The notes under the pieces: model-generated | What the model was told of the DNA's origin: nothing | The model's database searches: none | What the model saw: only the letters and a program-made list of their open reading frames with translations | Assembly (NCBI GenBank): GCA_030146905.1 | Contig: JASLAV010001207.1 | Location: forward strand, 1 to 6,644 | Origin: Lentzea sp. | GTDB lineage: Bacteria; Actinomycetota; Actinomycetes; Mycobacteriales; Pseudonocardiaceae | Reading direction: 5' to 3' | Length of the DNA stretch: 6,644 bases | Made by a program: the position numbers and the translations under genes | In this document: in pieces, positions 1 to 5,288 of the stretch | Layout: each line of letters begins with the position of its first letter | Numbering within the stretch: position 1 is the first letter of the stretch

Positions 1-1455
1 GCGCGGGGTGGCACCCGGCCCGTTCTGACGCACGGCGTGCAGTCCGGTGACGTGACGTTCGACGGCGGGCTGGTGTGGACGCGGGCCGACCGGCCGTCGC
101 GGATGCTGGTGCAGGTGTCGTCGGACCCGTCGTTCCGCCACGCGCGGACCGTGCGCGGGCCGTGGCTGACGCCGGAGACCGGCGGCACGGGCCGGGTGCG
201 GCTGCGCGGCCTGCCGGGTGGGCGCGAGGTGCACTACCGCGTCGTCGCCGAGGACCTGGACGGCCGCACGCGCAGCGAGGCCGTGACGGGCAGCTTCCGC
301 ACCGCGCCGCTCGGCCATGGGAACGGGCACGGTGACGACGTGCGGTTCGTGTGGTCGGGTGACGTGGCCGGCCAGGGCTGGGGCAGCAACCCGGACCTGG
401 GCGGCATGCCGATCTTCGGCGCGATGGCCGCCCGCCGGCCCGACTTCTTCATCAACAGCGGCGACACGGTGTACGCGGACGGTCCGCTGGCGGAGTCCGT
501 GACGCTGCCCGACGGGCGGGTGTGGCGCAACGTCGTCACCCCGGAGAAGCTGAAGGTCGCCGAGACGCTGGACGAGTACCGCGGCCAGTTCGCCTACAAC
601 CTGCTCGACCCGCAGTACCGGTCGTTCGCCTCGCAGGTGCCGATGGTCGTGCAGTGGGATGACCACGAGGTGACCAACAACTGGTACCCGGGCGAGATCC
701 TGACCTCGCCGGCGTACACCGAGAAGCGGGTGGACGTGCTGGCGGCACGCGCGTTCCGGGCGTTCCACGAGTGGCAGCCGATCGACCCGCGGCAGGCGGT
801 GGACGGCCGGGTGTACCGGAAGTTCCGCCACGGCGCGCACGTCGAGGTGTTCGTGCTGGACATGCGGTCGTACAAGGACGCGAACACGTCGCCGCGCGAC
901 GGCCGGGGCGTCGTGCTGGGCGAGGCGCAGGCCCGCTGGCTGGTGGACTCGCTCGACCGCAGCCGGGCCACGTGGAAGATCATCGCGGCCGACCTGCCGA
1001 TCGGGCTGACCGTGCCGGACGGGACGGACATCGAGGGCGTCGCCAACGGCCTGCCGGGCGCGCCGGGCGGTCGTGAGCACGAGCTCGCGTGGGTGCTGAG
1101 CGAGCTGAAGCGGCGGCGCGTGCGCAACACCGTGTGGCTGACGGCGGACGTCCACTACACGGCCGCGCACCACTACTCGCCGGAGCGCGCGTCGTTCCAG
1201 GACTTCGACCCGTTCTGGGAGTTCGTGTCGGGTCCGCTGAACGCCGGCGCGTTCGGCCCGAACACGCTGGACCCGACGTTCGGCCCGGAAGCGGTCTTCG
1301 TCAACGCCCCACCGGCCGCGAACACCACCCCGTTGGACGGTTTCCAGCACTTCGGCGAGGTGGAGGTGACGCGGGACGGCGAGCTGACCGTGTGGCTGCG
1401 CGACATCAAGGGCGCGTCGCTGTGGAGCAAGACCCTCCGACCCGAGAGGCGTTGA
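1..1455 (+). CDS. PhoD-like phosphodiesterase/alkaline phosphatase D family protein, 5'-truncated by the window edge
   Basis: This is a metal-dependent phosphoesterase of the PhoD family, which releases phosphate from phosphomonoesters or diesters and is usually exported by the Tat pathway. The reading frame is open from base 1. The GTG at 37 lies inside the family's conserved N-terminal motif (THGVQSGDVTFDG), so it is not the true start; the signal sequence lies upstream of the window. An Fn3-like N-terminal domain (to about base 310) precedes the catalytic domain. Visible metal-site and catalytic motifs are the Asp in GDVAGQGWG (358-384), NSGDTVYADG (454-483), WDDHE (655-669), DMRSY (859-873) and TADVHYTAAHH (1141-1173), followed by the usual VSGPLNAG segment near 1227-1250. 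These motifs look intact, so the enzyme is probably active. It ends with TGA at 1453-1455. The natural substrate cannot be told, and nothing ties it to the genes downstream. Confidence 0.93.
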   Translation, partial: ARGGTRPVLTHGVQSGDVTFDGGLVWTRADRPSRMLVQVSSDPSFRHARTVRGPWLTPETGGTGRVRLRGLPGGREVHYRVVAEDLDGRTRSEAVTGSFRTAPLGHGNGHGDDVRFVWSGDVAGQGWGSNPDLGGMPIFGAMAARRPDFFINSGDTVYADGPLAESVTLPDGRVWRNVVTPEKLKVAETLDEYRGQFAYNLLDPQYRSFASQVPMVVQWDDHEVTNNWYPGEILTSPAYTEKRVDVLAARAFRAFHEWQPIDPRQAVDGRVYRKFRHGAHVEVFVLDMRSYKDANTSPRDGRGVVLGEAQARWLVDSLDRSRATWKIIAADLPIGLTVPDGTDIEGVANGLPGAPGGREHELAWVLSELKRRRVRNTVWLTADVHYTAAHHYSPERASFQDFDPFWEFVSGPLNAGAFGPNTLDPTFGPEAVFVNAPPAANTTPLDGFQHFGEVEVTRDGELTVWLRDIKGASLWSKTLRPERR

Positions 1456-1514
1456 CCTCGTACAACGGCTCAAGGCGGGCGCGGTCCTGCTGCGCTCGGC
1501 GTGTCACCGGTCAA

Positions 1515-1551
1515 GAGGTGAAACCACCTCGAGGAGAGGACTCACCTCATG
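1515..1551 (+). promoter_or_regulatory. Ribosome binding site with adjacent hairpin in front of the small Cys protein
   Basis: The purine-rich GAGGAGAGGA (1531-1540) lies 8 bases before the ATG at 1549 and fixes this start. Just upstream, GAGGTG (1515-1520) and CACCTC (1525-1530) form a perfect 6-bp stem with an AAAC loop. A second CACCTC copy (1543-1548) abuts the start codon. GAGGTG could pair with either copy, and the longer pairing would enclose the ribosome binding site. A translational switch is possible but is inferred only from pairing. Confidence 0.5.
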
Positions 1552-1809
1552 ACCCAGCTCGTCACTGCCCACGAACCGCCGGACGCGACCACGGTCGACG
1601 AGGTGTCCGGCACCCTGCACGCGTTCGACCCGGTGACCGGCAAGCTCCTGTGCCGGTCGGCTCTGCCGACGTGCTCGATCTGGGACGTGGAGGCCCCGGC
1701 CCCGGTCTCGGACATCCGGTACGGGGTCCTGGTCGACCTCCCGTGGCGGCTGGTTGCCACAGGACGGATCTGCCCGACGTGCAGGACCGTCGCGCCCGGC
1801 CGGTCGTGA
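1549..1809 (+). CDS. Small cysteine-containing hypothetical protein (86 aa)
   Basis: I do not recognise the family. The start is set by the well-spaced GAGGAGAGGA ribosome binding site, and the third-position GC content is typical of a real actinomycete gene. The product is soluble, with no signal peptide or membrane helix. Four cysteines lie as C35-X6-C42 and C75-PT-C78, a two-pair arrangement compatible with a small zinc-binding fold (inference). The segment around residues 21-34 (GTLHAFDPVTGKLL) reads like a beta-hairpin. The gene begins 93 bases after the phosphodiesterase stop, without an obvious promoter, so it may be co-transcribed with it or have its own unseen promoter. It is followed closely by a strong terminator hairpin, which ends this transcription unit. 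Confidence 0.75.
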   Translation: MTQLVTAHEPPDATTVDEVSGTLHAFDPVTGKLLCRSALPTCSIWDVEAPAPVSDIRYGVLVDLPWRLVATGRICPTCRTVAPGRS

Positions 1810-1829
1810 GCAGGAAGTAGTTCCAACCG

Positions 1830-1862
1830 CACCGGCCCGCCCCCACTCGGGGCGGGCCGGTG
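1830..1862 (+). terminator. Strong GC-rich hairpin, likely transcription terminator
   Basis: A perfect 14-bp stem pairs 1830-1843 with 1849-1862 around a 5-base loop (CACTC), 20 bases after the stop codon of the small Cys protein. It lacks a T tract, as is usual in actinomycetes, where strong hairpins alone are common at gene ends. It may also block transcription coming the other way from the convergent operon. Confidence 0.8.
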
Positions 1863-1967
1863 ACCAGGTGCGCATCGAAGCCCGACGTGTTCCGGTTCGA
1901 CCAGGACCCGGCCACCCGCTGTCCCGATTGCGATGCCGTGGTCCGGCAGGAGTCGCGCCGGAGGTGA
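1860..1967 (+). CDS. Possible very small CPDC-motif protein (35 aa) or gene remnant
   Basis: A short frame runs from GTG 1860 (alternative GTG at 1887) to TGA 1965-1967. About 88% of its codons end in G or C. It contains a CysProAspCys pair inside FDQDPATRCPDCDAVV, the kind of knuckle seen in zinc ribbons, plus one more Cys near the N-terminus. The gene just upstream also has a CPTC pair and an FDP segment, so this may be a degraded or truncated relative. Against it, the first GTG overlaps the terminator hairpin and there is no convincing ribosome binding site. It is the only coding candidate in 1863-2020. Confidence 0.3.
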   Translation: MTRCASKPDVFRFDQDPATRCPDCDAVVRQESRRR

Positions 1968-1972
1968 GAGCG

Positions 1973-1996
1973 ATCCGGGCCGAGTTCGCCCTGGAT
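1973..1996. terminator. Possible terminator hairpin between convergent units
   Basis: ATCCGGGC (1973-1980) pairs with GCCC-T-GGAT (1988-1996) around a 7-base loop, with one bulged T. It sits 25 bases beyond the stop of the minus-strand operon. A second small perfect stem, CGCCTG/CAGGCG (2011-2016 with 2022-2027, 5-base loop), overlaps that stop codon. Either could end the operon transcript. There is no T tract, so this rests on pairing and position only. Confidence 0.4.
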
Positions 1997-2020
1997 GCGT
2001 CGACGGCCCACGCCTGCACC

Positions 2021-2695
2021 TCAGGCGGCCTCCTCGACGGCGGATCCTCCCGGGCTGCTCTGCTCCCAGGCCGAGCTGAACAGTGACAGCGCGAGGTCGT
2101 AGATCAAGCTGGACTGCCGGGCGGCGATGCAGGGCGAGTGACGACCGTGCTCCGACCCGCTGTACAACGTCAGGTACGCGACCTCGTTGGTGATGATCAC
2201 CCGGTACCTGTTCGGCATGTTGTAGAAGCGCAGTGACACGTTGCCGTGGCGGCGGGCCGCGGCGGCCACGTAATTCGCGTTCACGCGGACCTGCTCGGCG
2301 AGGAACCCGGGCGCGAAAGCCGGGTCCGCGCGCCGCACGTCCTCCTCGCGCTTGGCCAGCCACGAGTGCGGGCTCGAACGCAGGTCGGGCAGCAGGACCT
2401 GCACGACCTGCTGCGGCCGCGTCCCGCCCGCCCAGACGGAGGTGAACGTGTCGCGGGTCAACTCGTTCCCGCGGCCTGCCAGCACGCGGATCCAGTGAGC
2501 TCTCGTCAGGTCACGTGCGAGATCCGGACTGGCGAGTTCCTGGCGCTGGTAGACGTGTTGCACGGGAAGTCCGGCGATGCGCGAGAGCAAAGCCGTCAAC
2601 GATCGCCTGATGCGTTTGGAGAGCGCCCATCCGGACGCGACGGTGAGGCAGGTCGCGACCAGGGAACTGGCGATCGCCAAGATGAAGTCGACCAT
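2021..2695 (-). CDS. Membrane-anchored PLD-like domain protein lacking HKD motifs (224 aa)
   Basis: The product begins with one hydrophobic helix (residues 3-23) followed by a basic stretch (KRIRR), so it is probably inserted with the rest in the cytoplasm. Residues 66-212 look like a single alpha/beta domain: IRVLAGRG strand, VVQVLLPD strand ending in Asp, a long helical region, then NVSLRFYNMP and YRVIITNEVAYLTLYS strands, and a terminal helix LIYDLALSLFSSAW. This order resembles the phospholipase-D-like fold found in many actinobacterial regulators, but no HxK motif is present, so it is likely a binding or sensing domain and not a hydrolase. This fold call is from pattern memory. The ATG at 2695 is 6 bases after the nucleosidase stop, so it is the third gene of the operon and probably translationally coupled; its own ribosome binding site is weak. 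The C-terminal tail (after 212) is short and acidic. Confidence 0.8.
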   Translation of the reverse strand: MVDFILAIASSLVATCLTVASGWALSKRIRRSLTALLSRIAGLPVQHVYQRQELASPDLARDLTRAHWIRVLAGRGNELTRDTFTSVWAGGTRPQQVVQVLLPDLRSSPHSWLAKREEDVRRADPAFAPGFLAEQVRVNANYVAAAARRHGNVSLRFYNMPNRYRVIITNEVAYLTLYSGSEHGRHSPCIAARQSSLIYDLALSLFSSAWEQSSPGGSAVEEAA

Positions 2696-2701
2696 CCTGT
2701 C

Positions 2702-3526
2702 TCACCCGACCAGGTAGGGGATCAGATCGCGGAGGACGACGGCCGCGTTCCTGGACGCGACTCGGTGCGCTATGTCGTCCTTCTGCTCATCGGCGAGGTC
2801 GGAGATTCCTCGGACGACGACCCAGGACCGGCCCCCGGCCTCGTGGCAGAACTGCCCCAGCCCGTCGGACTCCATGTCCACGGCCAGCACCTTGTCGTTG
2901 AACTCCCTCAGGTATCGGCGCTCCGGGGCGTTGTGGGCGGCGATCACGACGTTGCCGGAGCCGATCAGGCCGGAGTGCGCCAGGAAGTCGTCGATCGTGG
3001 CCGGTTCTCCCCGTGTGGAGAAGAAGTCGTCGACGGCACGCCCGACACGCGCAGGGGCTTCCCAGTGGCGACCCCGGTGCTGCGTGCCGTGCGCGGTCTT
3101 CTTCTGCAGGTCGTAACCCACGACCTTGGTGGCGACCACGACGTCCCCGATGCGCTGTTGCGGATCGATCCCGCCCGCGATGCCCGCCAAGGCCAGCACT
3201 TCCGGTGAGAAGTGGTGGACCAGTCGCCGTGCCGCGTCCATGGCCGCGCCTTGTCCTTGACCGTGCGTCCGCACGGCCACGACGCGGGTGAACCGCGTGC
3301 CCGAGTAGAAGCCGTCGCGGAGCGGCGTCAGGTCGAGCACGTCGTGGACCGCCTGGGTTTCGGCCGGAGTCATGGTGATCACTCCGATGCTGTGGTCCTT
3401 TTTCCGTTTCTCCGGTGGACGTGGAGCCGCAGGGCCCACCGACGCTCCCGGGCCGATGGCGCTGCCGGTGATCGTATTTCCGCCGCCGGTCAGCATCGCG
3501 CCTTCGACGTTTATTCTCATGTTCAT
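2702..3526 (-). CDS. MTA/SAH-nucleosidase-like PNP-superfamily protein with glycine-rich N-terminal tag (274 aa)
   Basis: Residues 45-272 form a nucleoside phosphorylase/nucleosidase domain, whose known members cleave the base-ribose bond of methylthioadenosine, SAH, futalosine or, in some immune effectors, ATP. Visible motifs are IGVITMTPAE (E56 aligns with catalytic Glu12 of E. coli MTAN), GIAGGIDPQQRIGDVVV (115-131), VDMES (216-220, ribose-binding Met-Glu) and RGISDLAD (239-246, with D243 the catalytic Asp). It therefore looks active. Residues 4-30 add a non-family Gly/Asn-rich segment (MLTGGGNTITGSAIGPGASV at 11-30), then a Pro/Lys linker. The frame extends upstream to 3922, but that part is an out-of-frame shadow of the membrane-protein gene. 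I chose ATG 3526 because it overlaps the upstream stop as ATGA and has GGGAG 7 bases before it; ATG 3520 is an alternative. A housekeeping MTAN is possible, but the tag and operon partners argue for a specialised role. Substrate is unknown. Confidence 0.9.
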   Translation of the reverse strand: MNMRINVEGAMLTGGGNTITGSAIGPGASVGPAAPRPPEKRKKDHSIGVITMTPAETQAVHDVLDLTPLRDGFYSGTRFTRVVAVRTHGQGQGAAMDAARRLVHHFSPEVLALAGIAGGIDPQQRIGDVVVATKVVGYDLQKKTAHGTQHRGRHWEAPARVGRAVDDFFSTRGEPATIDDFLAHSGLIGSGNVVIAAHNAPERRYLREFNDKVLAVDMESDGLGQFCHEAGGRSWVVVRGISDLADEQKDDIAHRVASRNAAVVLRDLIPYLVG

Positions 3527-5199
3527 CCCGCATCTCCCGAGAGGCTGTCCGGAATTTTGGTTCCGGCCTGGTTCACCGTGGCGTCCGGGCCTATCGCCGA
3601 GCTGTCGATTTTGAGACTTCCCGTGCTGAACACGTTGGCGTTGATGATGGTGTTGACCTGTCGTTCGAACGAGGAGACGTCCATTCCCTTCAGCTTGAGG
3701 AACTCGACGATCGATTCGAACATCGAGTTGAGTATGAAGTTCTTGTTTTTTGCGATCTCTGGCGCGTCGAAGGCGATGTGCCGGTCCCGGCCCCTCATGT
3801 CCGACTCCTGGCGGATGCTGACGCGGGCGCCGATGACCGAATTCCGCCTCGAAACCAGGGTGCGGTCCTTCCTGGCGTACCAGGCGCGGACGACGACCCA
3901 GGGCGCTGTGCCGAGGCGCCACAACCGGTGGAGCTCGTGGGGAAGGTCCCGTAGTGCGCGGAAGGCTGAGCGGACGACTTCTCCGGCACCGTTCCGCCGG
4001 TACGCGTCAACCACCCGGAATTCCCTGGGCAGGCTCGTGAGCATGCCCAGGGCGAAGTCGATGTTCAGCGTGCGCGCCCTCATCGTCAGGTTCAAGAAGA
4101 GCGTAGTCACCACTTCGCCGGATCTGCTGATACCGATTTCCAGGTAGTGCTTGACCAGGCTGCTCGGGTCGTCGATGAGCTGTTCGACTTCGTCGGGGGT
4201 CGGCTCGTTGAGCAAGAGGTGTCGGACTGTCGCGACGTGCTCTTCCGCGATGAAGAGCCGATCTCGTACGTGCAAGCCGGGCAATCCCGGCCCTTCCTGG
4301 GAACTCCCCAGTTCGGTAGCCGCTTTTCGTAGGAAGCGTATGAGTTCGGGAGCGTCGAAACGCGGGTGATCGCTCGCGATGAACTCGGACTTCTTGGATT
4401 CGTCCCGCACCAGCTGGATCGACTGCTGGGGCCACCGGTGCACGAATCCGCTGCCCACGAAAGGGCTCGGGGTGCTCTGGCTGGAGTAGTGGTGGCCGTA
4501 CACCACCAAAGTGCTCGACTGCTGTGCGTCGACTACTTCTGCTCGCTTGGACAGGCGGGTTGGCCGGAGGTTCGCCGTCTGGTGCAGCCGGTTCACGGCG
4601 AGTTGTCGCGTCACGCCCGCGACCACCGCGAGAGCGGCCGCCAGGAGCAGCGTCGTCATCGCCTGGGGCAGCGCGGCCGGCAGGGAGGACGACGTCAGCT
4701 CGGCGGTGATCGCCATCACGGCTGCGAGCAGTGCGCAGGTGCCCAGGTCCAGCCAGAACCGGCGCTTCTGCTCCCGCAACTCCTGCGCGTCGCCAGCCGA
4801 CTCCGCCTTGGCCCGCCACCTGCGAGCCCACGATCGCCTCTGGAGCTTGAGGAGTTCCAGGAACGTGCGCGGCACGTCCGCCACCGATCGCATCGCCAAG
4901 ATGACGCAGATGGCCAACACGGTCGCCATGACGTCGGTGCGCAACCCCGCCGCGAACAAAACGACCAGGCACAGCTGGTACGCGGTGCCCAACGCCCATG
5001 CGCGCCTGGCGTGCTCGACCACGGCGACGAGGTCGAACCCGTAGGACGGCGCGACCCTGTGCCGGCAGTCGTTGTGCACCTCGCGGATGACCCGGTCGCG
5101 GAACTCGCGGTTGAGGTAGACGCCGGCGCACAGGTGCCGGGTGGCCGTGCTCTGGCGGTCGTCGCGCACTCCGGCAGGAGTCGTCGCGTCTGTGCCCAT
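3523..5199 (-). CDS. Four-helix membrane protein of an uncharacterised actinobacterial family, with adaptor-like C-terminal tag (558 aa)
   Basis: Function is unknown. An N-terminal conserved-looking region (residues 20-68, RHLCAGVYLN... to FDLVAVVEHARRA) precedes two hydrophobic hairpins: helices near 70-86 and 88-104, a basic/helical cytoplasmic loop (111-148), then helices near 149-168 and 178-198. The remainder (200-558) is probably cytoplasmic and includes VVYG...SPFVGSGF (232-252), a pattern I recall from Streptomyces membrane proteins of similar size and unknown function. The C-terminus (516-546) becomes Asn/Ile/Ser-rich and carries SAIGPDATV (534-542), almost the same as SAIGPGASV in the next protein. 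The ATG at 5199 is fixed by GGAGG 6 bases upstream. It is the first gene of the operon, has its own near-consensus promoter, and overlaps the nucleosidase start by four bases. The last ~70 codons are markedly AT-richer than the rest of the window. Confidence 0.9.
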   Translation of the reverse strand: MGTDATTPAGVRDDRQSTATRHLCAGVYLNREFRDRVIREVHNDCRHRVAPSYGFDLVAVVEHARRAWALGTAYQLCLVVLFAAGLRTDVMATVLAICVILAMRSVADVPRTFLELLKLQRRSWARRWRAKAESAGDAQELREQKRRFWLDLGTCALLAAVMAITAELTSSSLPAALPQAMTTLLLAAALAVVAGVTRQLAVNRLHQTANLRPTRLSKRAEVVDAQQSSTLVVYGHHYSSQSTPSPFVGSGFVHRWPQQSIQLVRDESKKSEFIASDHPRFDAPELIRFLRKAATELGSSQEGPGLPGLHVRDRLFIAEEHVATVRHLLLNEPTPDEVEQLIDDPSSLVKHYLEIGISRSGEVVTTLFLNLTMRARTLNIDFALGMLTSLPREFRVVDAYRRNGAGEVVRSAFRALRDLPHELHRLWRLGTAPWVVVRAWYARKDRTLVSRRNSVIGARVSIRQESDMRGRDRHIAFDAPEIAKNKNFILNSMFESIVEFLKLKGMDVSSFERQVNTIINANVFSTGSLKIDSSAIGPDATVNQAGTKIPDSLSGDAG

Positions 5200-5205
5200 C
5201 TCGCA

Positions 5206-5210
5206 CCTCC
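5206..5210 (-). promoter_or_regulatory. Ribosome binding site of the membrane-protein operon
   Basis: On the minus strand GGAGG is followed by six bases and then ATG (5199-5197). This is close to the ideal anti-16S complement and spacing, and it decides the start of the first operon gene. Confidence 0.85.
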
Positions 5211-5214
5211 GGGC

Positions 5215-5235
5215 TATAGGTCATCCTGACTATAA
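5215..5235. promoter_or_regulatory. Operator-like palindrome 1, over the operon -10 box and transcription start
   Basis: The core GTCA-TCC-TGAC (5220-5230) is a perfect palindrome with a GT-N7-AC pattern. Its flanks, TATAG (5215-5219) and CTATA (5230-5234), also pair if one G is bulged. It aligns in the same orientation with palindrome 2 at 14 of 21 positions. A protein bound here would cover the operon's -10 box and start point. The neighbouring Nudix-wHTH regulator is the obvious candidate, because GT-N7-AC is, as I recall, the core of NrtR sites. Confidence 0.6.
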
Positions 5236-5257
5236 GTTCGGCCCGAGTTCAGGTCAA
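5229..5257 (-). promoter_or_regulatory. Near-consensus vegetative promoter of the minus-strand operon
   Basis: Reading the minus strand, TTGACC (5257-5252) is separated by exactly 17 bases from TATAGT (5234-5229). Both boxes are close to the principal-sigma (HrdB/SigA) consensus and the spacer is optimal. Transcription would begin near 5222, giving a leader of about 22 bases before the ATG at 5199. Both boxes lie within operator-like palindromes, so the promoter is probably strong but repressed. Confidence 0.75.
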
Positions 5258-5268
5258 TCCGACCATTA
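5248..5268. promoter_or_regulatory. Operator-like palindrome 2, over the operon -35 box
   Basis: GGTC-AATCC-GACC (5252-5264) is a perfect 4+4 palindrome and again contains GT-N7-AC (5253-5263). Its centre is 33 bp from that of palindrome 1, close to three helical turns, so two bound dimers would lie on the same face of the DNA. It overlaps the operon's -35 box and lies just upstream of the -10-like element of the Nudix regulator gene, so it could serve repression in both directions. Confidence 0.6.
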
Positions 5269-5273
5269 GGGGG

Positions 5274-5288
5274 TATGGTGAGGGGGTG
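5274..5288 (+). promoter_or_regulatory. Possible -10 element for a leaderless transcript of the Nudix regulator
   Basis: TATGGT (5274-5279) fits a TAnnnT -10 box and lies 6 bases before the GTG at 5286, so transcription could start at the start codon itself. No properly spaced ribosome binding site is present, which supports a leaderless mRNA, common in actinomycetes. No good -35 box is seen; operator palindrome 2 occupies that position. Confidence 0.4.

Noticed and set aside
37..39. GTG at 37 as the start of the phosphodiesterase
   Set aside because: The frame is open to base 1, and this GTG encodes Val inside the conserved family motif preceding SGD.
1542..2363. Minus-strand 273-codon open frame across the small-protein region and the PLD-like gene
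   Set aside because: Crosses a terminator hairpin and a real gene end; Arg/Gly-rich shadow without motifs.
2246..3208. Plus-strand 320-codon open frame antisense to the PLD-like and nucleosidase genes
   Set aside because: Covers two real minus-strand genes; the translation is polar and without recognisable structure.
3527..3922. Extending the nucleosidase upstream to base 3922 as a 406-residue protein
   Set aside because: The added part is an Arg/Gln/His-rich out-of-frame reading of the membrane-protein gene; ATG 3526 with the ATGA overlap and GGGAG site is a far better start.
3212..4147. Plus-strand 311-codon open frame antisense to the nucleosidase and membrane-protein genes
   Set aside because: Antisense shadow: no family motifs, and the opposite strand carries two recognisable or well-supported genes with proper starts.
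4007..5224. Minus-strand 405-codon open frame overlapping the membrane-protein gene
   Set aside because: Arg/Pro/Gly-rich low-complexity translation in an alternative frame; the competing frame has membrane helices, a GGAGG-positioned ATG and a coherent end.
4366..5229. Plus-strand 287-codon open frame antisense to the membrane-protein gene
   Set aside because: Composition is typical of a GC-rich shadow frame, with no start signal or domain pattern.
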